Source of the DNA: a bacterium
GTDB lineage: Bacteria > UBA9089 > UBA9088
Assembly: GCA_003498085.1 (NCBI GenBank)
Contig: DNCM01000121.1
Span: forward strand, 1-14,440
Length of the DNA: 14,440 nt
Direction of reading: 5' to 3'
A program made the translations under genes and the position numbers. The notes under the pieces were generated by a model, which was not told where the DNA came from, did not search any database, and worked only from the letters and a program-made list of their open reading frames with translations. Positions 1 through 6,853 of this stretch are shown one piece after another; the first letter of the stretch is position 1, and each line of letters begins with the position of its first letter.

Positions 1-87
1 CCAATTATTTTGGAAAAGAATCTGATTTTGTCTGCTTATATATCGGATTTTAAAGCAAAAACCTATAATAGTTTTTTTAAAAGAAGT

Positions 88-121
88 TAATTCCATTATT
101 AAGGTAGCGGAAATGGAATTA
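88..121 (-). terminator. Candidate intrinsic terminator after the left DUF2723 gene
   Basis: TAATTCCATT (88-97) and AATGGAATTA (112-121) form a perfect 10-bp inverted repeat with a 14-nt loop. Read on the minus strand it is followed by ACTTCTTTT. It lies 77 nt beyond the stop codon of the left DUF2723 gene. The stem is AT-rich, so termination strength is doubtful; a protein-binding dyad is the alternative. Confidence 0.4.
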
Positions 122-197
122 CACCATAAATACCTTATGTTTTTCCACAAAAGCTTTGCATTTAGTTGTAAAATCAAAAGTTCTAAAGTTAAGAAGT

Positions 198-1994
198 TTA
201 GAAGTTTAAATCTTTTGATCTTTCAGTTGCAATCTCAAGGCCTTTTTTATAGCTTTCATTCTCTGGGTCAAATTCTATTGCATTTTCAAAAAGTTGTTTT
301 GCCCTTTTTGGTTCTGTATAGATATATTTTGAACCCAAGATACCATATCCATATCCATAGATCTTTAAAATATCCTTTGTAAAACAATCTTTATGAACCT
401 TCTTATCAAGAATACCCCTGATTAGATAACCGAAGTCGTAGATTTTGGTGATACCAGATGGTTCAACTTTGAATAAGACCCCATAGTTTGATAAAGAATC
501 GCGATATGCAATTTTATATCCAGGGTTATAGATATCTTCATTGAATGTATAGAAAATATTGAAATTAGCAATATTATTTTTAACAAGATTCTCAAGTTTA
601 AATAGGTAATGAGCCTTAATATCGCCCGTAAATTTTATCTCTGGATAGTCTCTTAAGACTCTCTCGACAACCCAATCCGTTGTTAAATCATAGAGATTTA
701 GCTGAATGACGTCTTGCCTCCTCTTCTCAACATGTTTTAGATACCAGATTGTCATAAATTCATGGTCTGTATATGTAAAGATAATGCTTTTCTTTGGAAG
801 GGAAAGAAGGAGGTTTCTTCCATAATCGTAGGCAAAGTAAAATCTACTTTTGTTTGATATATAAAAATATTTAAGACAGACTATTAAAGGAATAAGTATA
901 ACTATAAATTTTACAATGTTTTTCTTCTTTATGATAAAACTTAGACCAACTCCAAATCCAACTGCTAGAGCTATGAATGATGGAATGTGGTATGCCTCAT
1001 AATCAACCATCTCTTCCTTGATATCTGTATATACAGCCAGTGAAAATATAGTGTTTACAGTAATTATTGCCAAAAGTAAAAGAGAAAATGTTTTGTTTCT
1101 TTTATAAAGCCAATATAGACCAAAGAAAGAGATTATTCCAAAAAACATGAACTGTTTTAAAGTTAACAGAAGATGGCTTCCAAATATAAAGAAAAACTTT
1201 AATAAAGTTATATCAAACATCCTTTTTTGAGCAAATTTTACCATTATACAATCGATAAACCTAGATATACTTGTTGGATTTGCCCAATCGATTGGAGGAT
1301 TTTGGAATGCCCTAACTGGAAGATATAGAAGAAGAGAAAGGCCAAGAAAGAAGAATAAAATAAATTTATTTATATCTTTGAACGGCTTTTTTTCAATAAG
1401 AAAATAGAATAGGGCAAAACCTGGGATCGTTGTTGCCATAAGGTTATGGTTTGTAAATGAAAGACCGAGTATGAATAAAAAAAGGTATAAATAACTCTTT
1501 GTTTTTAACTTTGGAGTCTTCTTCGATTCTTGCCATAAAACCATGATTAGTAAAAGGAGTGCAACAAAAAATGCATATATTGCATAAGTCTTTGAATAAA
1601 CAGAGACCCTAAAGAATGTGTAAGAAAAAGAGAAAGAAAGTGATGCAGAGATGCTAGATACCCTACTCGATGAAAGTTTCATGATCAAAAAATAGAGGAT
1701 AGTCGATGTAACTGACGAGAATATGCAGGACATCAATGTTATTTTCATTCCAATGTTTGAAATAGGAATGTAGGAAAATAGATGGCCTAAGACCATGTAT
1801 AATGGGTATCCAGATGGATGGGCAATACCAAGAACATAGGAAGATGTGATGAAATCTCCAGAATCTCCAAAACCAACGGTTGATGGAAGGCAAAAAAGAT
1901 AGATTGAGTATGAGACGAAGAATATAAAGAATCCTATAATGTAGTCGGCTATACTAAGCGCTGGATATGAAGGCCAAACCATGGAATTTTTCAT
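198..1994 (-). CDS. DUF2723 multi-pass membrane protein, predicted GT-C glycosyltransferase (left paralog)
   Basis: The 598-residue protein is very hydrophobic, with roughly ten or more membrane segments up to about residue 380 and a soluble C-terminal part. The first external loop has the family signature: G41-F-G-D44-S-G-D47, then LGIAHPSGYPLY. In GT-C enzymes the acidic residues of this loop are catalytic or metal-binding. Later blocks shared with the right-hand paralog include a DWANP-type loop near residue 240, a YDYGRN block and WYLKHVEKRRQD. DUF2723 proteins are assigned to glycosyltransferase family 117 and relate to TMEM260 O-mannosyltransferase; lipid-linked sugar transfer to proteins or glycans is inferred, the acceptor unknown. 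The end (about 560-595) holds one TPR-like helix pair. The fourth signature position is Asp, where the paralog has Glu. The ATG at 1994 has no clear Shine-Dalgarno but two promoters lie just upstream, so the gene is probably transcribed separately from the signalling genes 90 bp before it. Confidence 0.85.
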   Translation of the reverse strand: MKNSMVWPSYPALSIADYIIGFFIFFVSYSIYLFCLPSTVGFGDSGDFITSSYVLGIAHPSGYPLYMVLGHLFSYIPISNIGMKITLMSCIFSSVTSTILYFLIMKLSSSRVSSISASLSFSFSYTFFRVSVYSKTYAIYAFFVALLLLIMVLWQESKKTPKLKTKSYLYLFLFILGLSFTNHNLMATTIPGFALFYFLIEKKPFKDINKFILFFFLGLSLLLYLPVRAFQNPPIDWANPTSISRFIDCIMVKFAQKRMFDITLLKFFFIFGSHLLLTLKQFMFFGIISFFGLYWLYKRNKTFSLLLLAIITVNTIFSLAVYTDIKEEMVDYEAYHIPSFIALAVGFGVGLSFIIKKKNIVKFIVILIPLIVCLKYFYISNKSRFYFAYDYGRNLLLSLPKKSIIFTYTDHEFMTIWYLKHVEKRRQDVIQLNLYDLTTDWVVERVLRDYPEIKFTGDIKAHYLFKLENLVKNNIANFNIFYTFNEDIYNPGYKIAYRDSLSNYGVLFKVEPSGITKIYDFGYLIRGILDKKVHKDCFTKDILKIYGYGYGILGSKYIYTEPKRAKQLFENAIEFDPENESYKKGLEIATERSKDLNF

Positions 1995-2008
1995 AGGATC
2001 TACTAAAG

Positions 2009-2038
2009 ATTATATTTTAAAAGCTCTCAAAACTTCAA
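2009..2038 (-). promoter_or_regulatory. Proximal sigma70-type promoter (P2) of the left DUF2723 gene
   Basis: On the minus strand TTGAAG (2033-2038) is followed after 18 bp by TATAAT (2009-2014). The expected start point, near 2002, is only about 8 nt before the ATG at 1994, leaving almost no leader. Confidence 0.5.
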
Positions 2039-2053
2039 GCAAAGGTTTGTAAA

Positions 2054-2082
2054 ATTATAGATATTTTTGTATGTATTATCAA
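2054..2082 (-). promoter_or_regulatory. Distal sigma70-type promoter (P1) of the left DUF2723 gene
   Basis: On the minus strand TTGATA (2077-2082), a 17-bp spacer and TATAAT (2054-2059) match the sigma70 consensus in 11 of 12 positions. It starts 3 nt after the stop of the receiver-kinase gene, so the DUF2723 gene has its own promoter in the 90-bp gap. Expected leader about 50 nt. Confidence 0.6.
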
Positions 2083-2084
2083 AA

Positions 2085-3701
2085 TTATTGATCCCACTTT
2101 TCTAATCTTTCACAGATCAAAGAGGCAGATAATAATGCATGTCTTTTCACATCTTTTGCTTTATCGTATCTAATTATATTGATCGTATGGTAAAGAAGTC
2201 CAATGTAATATTCCAAAAGGTCGTTACTTGGCTTGACAACATCGTGAGCCAAATTCCTCAAACTTTTAATGACAGCAAATACCTTTTCAAGCTCACTAAT
2301 ATTATTTTTGTTTTCAAAATAGTATGGTTCATCAAATTTTTTTGGACTAATTAAAGATTTTTCAAATTCATACAGTGCTTTTATATTGCTTGTCTCAAGA
2401 TAATTGAATTTAATATCGACTTCTAATTCCACAAAGTCTCTTAAAATATGTCCATAGCCAGTTCTGAAAAAATCAATCAGCCATGGATGTCCATCTTCGT
2501 CAACTAAGATATTCTTCCCATTTAAATCACCATGAGTGCGACAGCGATAAGTGGAAAAATGAAAAACCTTGTCCTTAAGCCAAATAACTGGGTTAATAAA
2601 GTCTTTCTCTAAACCAGGGAAATTAATCAGAGTCTTTCCCATATAATTTTGGAATGTATCTTTAAGTGCTTTTTCTAATTTCTTTTGAGTTAGCCCTATC
2701 TGTTCTTTATATAGTTCACCAAGCTCCATATCTACCTTATTCCCCCTGTTCTGATACCACCTCTCACAAGTTTCTTCAAAGAGTTCCTTAAGAGTAATCC
2801 TTAAATCTTCAGCTTCTTTATTACTATAATACTCTCTAAAATCACAGATGGTTTCAGGATTTCTACTGCCGACAAGTGTATAAATCATTCCTCCAAGATT
2901 CTTAGTATAAGCTGGTTCTTCAGCCTCAGTAGGACGAAGTTGAACAAACGGTTTTACATGATTCTTGTAGTTTTGAGATTCTCTCTCAATGTCCTTACGG
3001 GGACCAAATTTAACAATGCGAGGGGCAAATGTCCCTTCGTCATCCTGGCTTGGCTCAACTAAAACTACTCCTGTTTTGCTATATCCTCTAGAAGAAAGAG
3101 GTAAGATTGTAATCTTTTCGGCTAAATAGAATAGTTTCTTAAATACCTCCCCTAACTCTTCTTCTATCTTCTTTTTTTCTTCCTCGGCTTCAATGCCTTT
3201 AATAGAAATTTCATCAAGTAAAAATTCAAAGGCTTTCTCATCCTCTAAATAGACAAAAGTACCAGAAGGTTTGTCATCTTTTAGAATAATTTTGAGCTCG
3301 AAATTAATCTTTATTTTGTCATCAAAGGCCTTTTTAATTGACTCTATCAGAGCTGAAGGTGGGTCATCAGGCTTTGAAATATAATCGTATGCAATCCCTC
3401 CAAAAGAATCGCTTGTTGCCATTCTTTGAGTTTCGTGGCTTGGAAATCCTGTCAAAATAATCTTTATTATGAGTGGATCAATCTCTTTTGCAAGTTCTAT
3501 ACCACTTATATCTTTCATATCCCCATGATCAATAAGTCGCATATCAATTATTGCCAAATGAATTCGTTCCTTCTTTAACAACTCCTTCGCCTCATCTGGA
3601 CTTTTCGCAGTAAAGACTATATATCCCTCTTTTTCAGTTCGATTTTTCAATGCCTCTAAAACTGAAGGATCATTATCGGCCAGTAAAATTCTTCCTTGCA
3701 T
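2085..3701 (-). CDS. Response-regulator receiver fused to an aminoglycoside/choline-kinase-like phosphotransferase
   Basis: The 538-residue soluble protein starts with a CheY-like receiver (about 1-125) with its key residues intact: acidic pocket D9/D11, phospho-acceptor D53, T84 and K110 followed by Pro. A Lys/Glu-rich, coiled-coil-like link (about 130-200) follows. From about 205 the pattern fits a kinase fold: K231 in a VKFG strand with E241 ten residues on (candidate ATP-binding Lys and helix-C Glu), then H390-G-D392-L-N-G-K-N397 (Brenner/HxDxxxxN catalytic loop) and L-I-D410-F (metal-binding Asp). This is the arrangement of APH/choline-kinase-type enzymes. I infer that phosphorylation of D53 by the upstream kinase gates transfer of phosphate to an unknown protein or small molecule. 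The helical segment 290-380 is not recognised. The ATG is supported by GAGG five bases upstream, inside the end of the receiver gene 2 nt before it. Antibiotic resistance is unlikely given the receiver fusion. Confidence 0.82.
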   Translation of the reverse strand: MQGRILLADNDPSVLEALKNRTEKEGYIVFTAKSPDEAKELLKKERIHLAIIDMRLIDHGDMKDISGIELAKEIDPLIIKIILTGFPSHETQRMATSDSFGGIAYDYISKPDDPPSALIESIKKAFDDKIKINFELKIILKDDKPSGTFVYLEDEKAFEFLLDEISIKGIEAEEEKKKIEEELGEVFKKLFYLAEKITILPLSSRGYSKTGVVLVEPSQDDEGTFAPRIVKFGPRKDIERESQNYKNHVKPFVQLRPTEAEEPAYTKNLGGMIYTLVGSRNPETICDFREYYSNKEAEDLRITLKELFEETCERWYQNRGNKVDMELGELYKEQIGLTQKKLEKALKDTFQNYMGKTLINFPGLEKDFINPVIWLKDKVFHFSTYRCRTHGDLNGKNILVDEDGHPWLIDFFRTGYGHILRDFVELEVDIKFNYLETSNIKALYEFEKSLISPKKFDEPYYFENKNNISELEKVFAVIKSLRNLAHDVVKPSNDLLEYYIGLLYHTINIIRYDKAKDVKRHALLSASLICERLEKWDQ

Positions 3702-3703
3702 AG

Positions 3704-4102
3704 TTACCTCTTTCTACTAATGACGGGTGAAGGTTTCATTTTAAGCACTTTTTGTATGATGTCCAATAACCTAGTCTCATCAAGTGATTTGCTCATATAA
3801 TCAATTGCTCCAGCTCTAAATATATCCCTCCCTTCCATCCATGAAGGAGCGGCAGAAACAACAACAACCCGTTCCTCTGGATGCCTCTTTAAAATTTGTC
3901 TAAGAGAGGATACTCCATCTGTTCCTGAAAAATAGTAATCTAAGATTACCATATCATATCTTTGAGAATCAAGTTTATTTAGAGCCTCTTCTCTATTACG
4001 GGCCATATCTACCCGGTAACCATGTTCTAACAAGACTTTTTTGGAAAATCCTGACCACCAGGGTTTGTCGTCTATAATTAAAATTCTCGAATTCCTTTTC
4101 AC
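3704..4102 (-). CDS. Stand-alone CheY-like response-regulator receiver protein
   Basis: The 132-residue protein is a single receiver domain with no output domain. The residues of a working phospho-acceptor site are present: D11/D12 in the first loop, D55 at the end of strand 3 (VILDYY), S83 in the VVVVSA strand and K105 in MSKS. A short basic tail follows. It probably takes phosphate from the histidine kinase encoded just before it, with which it overlaps by 4 nt (GTGA), and either passes it on or acts as a phosphate sink or competitor for the receiver of the next gene, 2 nt downstream. The GTG start is chosen because AAAAGGAG ends six bases before it. The WW pair right after the acidic pocket (P14-W15-W16) is unusual. 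Which histidine it uses cannot be read from the sequence. Confidence 0.88.
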   Translation of the reverse strand: MKRNSRILIIDDKPWWSGFSKKVLLEHGYRVDMARNREEALNKLDSQRYDMVILDYYFSGTDGVSSLRQILKRHPEERVVVVSAAPSWMEGRDIFRAGAIDYMSKSLDETRLLDIIQKVLKMKPSPVISRKR

Positions 4103-5349
4103 CTTGTGCTCCTTTTGATAGGTAGCCAGAGAGTAAAAGTTGTTCCTTTTGGTCCGGTAGATTTTAACTCTATGTTTCCTCCATATCGCAGAAGGATGGT
4201 CTTTGTCAATAGCAAGCCAACACCCCTTCCTTCTGCTCCAGAAACCTGTTTTTTGAAAAGTTGAGACTTAATATCTTCTGGTATGCCACAGCCAGTATCA
4301 CTGATTTCTATCAAGACTCTGTCTGTTTCTTTTCTACAAACAATAGCTAATTCTCCTTTCCCTGACATAGCTCGAAGAGCATTGGTAATAATATATTCAA
4401 AGGCAACCATTAGCCAAGCATTGCTGGCGATTATTGGAGTCAATCCGTCTGGTAGTCTTTGAAAATGGAATTTAATATCCTTTGAAAGATTACATCTTTT
4501 TACTGCTGTATCAAGTATATCGTTGATCGAGACTAGTTCTTCTACATCTTCAGGTGGCAAATCTGGCGCTACCTTCATTATCAACTCAGCACCTCTATCT
4601 ATTCTATTGAGCATTTCAAGAATGGCTTTCTCTGTAACATCAAGCTTAAGGGTGTCCACATCCATCTTTATGGCATAAGCCTTTTGGATTACATCATGCT
4701 TCCATATTGCTCCCACAATTCCTAGCCAGGCAAGAGCATTTGCTGCTGCCAACTGTTCTTTAGTATCTTCTAGCTTCTGATATTGTTTTGCATTTTGAAT
4801 TGCAATCGCTGCTTGATCTGCTAAAGCCTCAAGAAGTCTTTGATCATTCTTATCAAAAGCACTGATTATCGGACTTTCGACATTAAGCACGCCTATCAAT
4901 TCATCTTGAAACATCATTGGTACAGCTAATTCTGACTTCATATTATGAAAAACCTCTATATAGACCGGATCTTTAGTTACATCGTCAACAAGAATTGGCT
5001 TCTTTTTTTCAGCTACTTTGCCAGTGATTCCCTCTCCAATCCTCTGTGATGGCGTTTCAACCCCTTCTGGAATGATTACTTCATAAATCAATTTATCGTC
5101 GTATAGCATGCCAAGAGTGCCATAGTCAGACTTTGTAACCTCTAATGCCTTCTTCAAAATTAGCTTTAAAACTTTTTGTAGCTCAAGCTCAGAAGTTATT
5201 GCCTTTCCTATCTCATAGAGCGCCTCAAGCTCTTTAATCCTTCGTTCAGATTGAACTTGATGTTCTTCTATCATTTTTTGTCTCTTGTAGTATAACAACA
5301 AATTTAAGGAAAAATCAATCGTTTTGATGATATCCGTAATCAGAAACAA
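4099..5349 (-). CDS. GAF-domain sensor histidine kinase
   Basis: The 416-residue protein (counting from TTG 5349) reads as an N-terminal helix/coiled coil (1-40), a GAF sensory domain (about 42-188; GEGITGKVAEKKKP and ELAVPMMFQDELIGVLNVES are typical), a helical dimerisation region with candidate phospho-acceptor H218 (W-K-H-D), and a HATPase domain with N-box N323, G1 D351-T-G-C-G and G2 G374-R-G-V-G. It should bind ATP, autophosphorylate and pass phosphate to the receivers encoded downstream. No true transmembrane segment is evident, so the signal is probably cytoplasmic. The histidine region does not follow the common HE-[LI]-[RK]-P pattern. The start is unsure: TTG at 5349, 8 nt after gatA, has AAGG too close, while ATG at 5274 loses 25 residues and no domain. 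The following receiver gene overlaps by 4 nt. Confidence 0.87.
   Translation of the reverse strand: MFLITDIIKTIDFSLNLLLYYKRQKMIEEHQVQSERRIKELEALYEIGKAITSELELQKVLKLILKKALEVTKSDYGTLGMLYDDKLIYEVIIPEGVETPSQRIGEGITGKVAEKKKPILVDDVTKDPVYIEVFHNMKSELAVPMMFQDELIGVLNVESPIISAFDKNDQRLLEALADQAAIAIQNAKQYQKLEDTKEQLAAANALAWLGIVGAIWKHDVIQKAYAIKMDVDTLKLDVTEKAILEMLNRIDRGAELIMKVAPDLPPEDVEELVSINDILDTAVKRCNLSKDIKFHFQRLPDGLTPIIASNAWLMVAFEYIITNALRAMSGKGELAIVCRKETDRVLIEISDTGCGIPEDIKSQLFKKQVSGAEGRGVGLLLTKTILLRYGGNIELKSTGPKGTTFTLWLPIKRSTR
4109..4116 (-). promoter_or_regulatory. Shine-Dalgarno site deciding the receiver gene start
   Basis: AAAAGGAG on the minus strand lies six bases before the GTG at 4102, within the last codons of the histidine kinase gene. 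It supports GTG initiation and translational coupling of the receiver to its kinase. Confidence 0.75.
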
Positions 5350-5357
5350 GCCTTAAA

Positions 5358-6785
5358 CTAAAGACTTTTTGCCAATTTTTCTATATAATAAGCAAACGAA
5401 AGAATAGTTGCTTCGGAAAAGTATGGTCCTATTATTTGAAGCCCAAGAGGTAGGCCATCGTTTGACTTTCCACAAGGGATAGATATTGCTGGAATACCAG
5501 CAATGTTAATTGAGACTGTCAAAATGTCTGATAGATACATCAATATTGGGTCATCTATTTTTTCTCCAATTTTAAATGGAGGTGTAGGAGAAGTTGGCGA
5601 AATGAGCAGATCTATCTTTTTAAATGCTTCATCAAAATCATTCTTTATCAATGTCTGAACTTTTTTTGCCTTTAAATAGTATGCATCATAATAGCCTGCA
5701 GAGAGACTATATGTACCAAGCATTATTCTTCTTTTTACCTCTTGGCCAAATCCCTTACTTCTTGTTTTTTTATACATAGATAAAAGACTCTCTCCCTCTT
5801 CTCTTAGTCCATACTGGACACCATCGTATCTTGCAAGATTTGAAGATGCTTCAGATGAGGCAATGATATAGTATGTTGGAATACAATATTCAGCATGAGG
5901 GAGTGATATTTCTACCACTTCTTGTTCTATTTGAGAGATTACATCCATTATACAACGAACCACATCTTTTTCTGCTCCATCAAAGTATTCCTTTATAATT
6001 CCTATTTTAATTTTAGAAACATCAGGTTTTAATACTTTTATATAATCGATTGCATCTACTTCAATAGATGTTGAATCATATGGATCAAATCCAGAAATTA
6101 CAGAAAGTAAGATTGCACAGTCCTCTACATCCTTTGTTATGGGACCAATCTGATCGAGGCTCGATGCAAATGCTATAAGTCCGTATCTTGAAACAAGACC
6201 ATATGTTGGTTTAAGACCAACAACATTGCAAAAACTTGCTGGCTGTCTTATTGAGCCACCTGTATCTGAACCAAGGGAACATATTGTACCACCATATGCA
6301 ACGGAGGCGCAAGAACCACCGGATGAGCCACCAGGAACATAATCAGGATTATGCGGATTCTTTGTTGGTCCGAAGTATGAACGCTCTGTAGATGAGCCCA
6401 TTGCGAACTCGTCCATGTTTGTCTTTCCGATGATAACTGTCCCACATTCCTTTAGTTTTTTGATAACTGTTGCATCATAGGGTGGGATAAATCCCTGCAG
6501 GATACGAGAAGCACAGGTTGTCTCGATTCCCTCTGTGCATATGTTATCTTTTATGGATATTGGAATTCCAGCCAAAGGATGAATAGGCTCATTTTTTGCA
6601 ATCAATCCATCTGTTTTTTTTGCGCAAGCCAAAGCCATATCGAATGTCTTGGTTATGAATGCATTTATCTTCGGCTCCTGTTCCTCAATTCTTTCGATTA
6701 CGGAATTTATAATTTCCTCTGCTTTTATTTCTTTAGATATAAGCATCTTATGGAGTTTGTGTGCAGGAAGACTATAGAGTTTCAT
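5358..6785 (-). CDS. gatA: Asp-tRNA(Asn)/Glu-tRNA(Gln) amidotransferase subunit A
   Basis: GatA is the amidase subunit of GatCAB. It releases ammonia from glutamine, which GatB uses to convert misacylated Glu-tRNA(Gln) or Asp-tRNA(Asn) to the cognate amide. The protein is 475 residues from the chosen ATG, a normal length. The amidase signature is complete: GIPISIKDN with the catalytic Lys, GGSSGGS with the cis-Ser, and GSDTGGSIRQP with the nucleophilic Ser. Counted from the ATG at 6785 they fall at K79, S154 and S178, the numbers I recall for Staphylococcus aureus GatA, which favours this start over an in-frame start at 6803. There is no Shine-Dalgarno, but a TATAAT lies 6 nt upstream. gatB and gatC are not in the window. 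The gene diverges from dnaK and its stop is 8 nt before the longest frame of the histidine kinase, so read-through into the signalling genes is likely. Confidence 0.95.
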   Translation of the reverse strand: MKLYSLPAHKLHKMLISKEIKAEEIINSVIERIEEQEPKINAFITKTFDMALACAKKTDGLIAKNEPIHPLAGIPISIKDNICTEGIETTCASRILQGFIPPYDATVIKKLKECGTVIIGKTNMDEFAMGSSTERSYFGPTKNPHNPDYVPGGSSGGSCASVAYGGTICSLGSDTGGSIRQPASFCNVVGLKPTYGLVSRYGLIAFASSLDQIGPITKDVEDCAILLSVISGFDPYDSTSIEVDAIDYIKVLKPDVSKIKIGIIKEYFDGAEKDVVRCIMDVISQIEQEVVEISLPHAEYCIPTYYIIASSEASSNLARYDGVQYGLREEGESLLSMYKKTRSKGFGQEVKRRIMLGTYSLSAGYYDAYYLKAKKVQTLIKNDFDEAFKKIDLLISPTSPTPPFKIGEKIDDPILMYLSDILTVSINIAGIPAISIPCGKSNDGLPLGLQIIGPYFSEATILSFAYYIEKLAKSL

Positions 6786-6791
6786 GCAAAA

Positions 6792-6797
6792 ATTATA
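6792..6797 (-). promoter_or_regulatory. Candidate -10 element of gatA
   Basis: TATAAT on the minus strand ends 6 nt before the gatA ATG, so transcription would begin at or next to the start codon. No good -35 hexamer is visible at 16-18 bp (AGAAAA at 17), so the call rests on the -10 and the absence of a Shine-Dalgarno. Confidence 0.4.
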
Positions 6798-6825
6798 TTG
6801 CAAATACCGTGCATTTTTCTATAAA
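6798..6825 (+). promoter_or_regulatory. dnaK: Candidate sigma70-type promoter of dnaK
   Basis: TTGCAA (6798-6803), a 16-bp spacer and TATAAA (6820-6825) lie 28 bp before the dnaK ATG, giving a leader of about 20 nt that holds the Shine-Dalgarno. The -35 hexamer touches the gatA -10 on the other strand, so the two divergent promoters probably compete. Confidence 0.5.
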
Positions 6826-6840
6826 ATTATTAAAAAATTC

Positions 6841-6845
6841 GGAGG
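6841..6845 (+). promoter_or_regulatory. dnaK: Shine-Dalgarno site deciding the dnaK start
   Basis: GGAGG lies eight bases before ATG 6854 and only two before the in-frame ATG 6848. This selects MSKVIGIDLG as the N-terminus. It is the strongest ribosome binding site in the window. Confidence 0.85.
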
Positions 6846-6853
6846 TGATGTTT

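Noticed and set aside
181..207. Inverted repeat TTCTAAA/TTTAGAA and two tandem AGAAGTTT units over the stop codon of the left DUF2723 gene.
   Set aside because: They are short, AT-rich and without a T-tract in the right place. The dyad at 88-121 is a better terminator candidate.
113..382. Open frame of 89 codons on the plus strand near the left edge.
   Set aside because: It runs antisense to the C-terminal end of the left DUF2723 gene, has no Shine-Dalgarno and encodes a low-complexity Phe/Leu/His-rich peptide with no recognisable motif.
2085..3701. Aminoglycoside resistance gene.
   Set aside because: The kinase fold is fused to a receiver and sits in a two-component operon. Only fold-level motifs match APH enzymes, with no resistance-gene context.
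6786..6853. CIRCE or other HrcA operator before dnaK.
   Set aside because: No TTAGCACTC or GAGTGCTAA half-site is present between the two genes, even allowing a few mismatches.
6761..6853. N-terminal extension of DnaK by 31 residues.
   Set aside because: The extra frame overlaps the divergent gatA start and promoter region, and no DnaK needs it. The Shine-Dalgarno at 6841 fixes the start at 6854.
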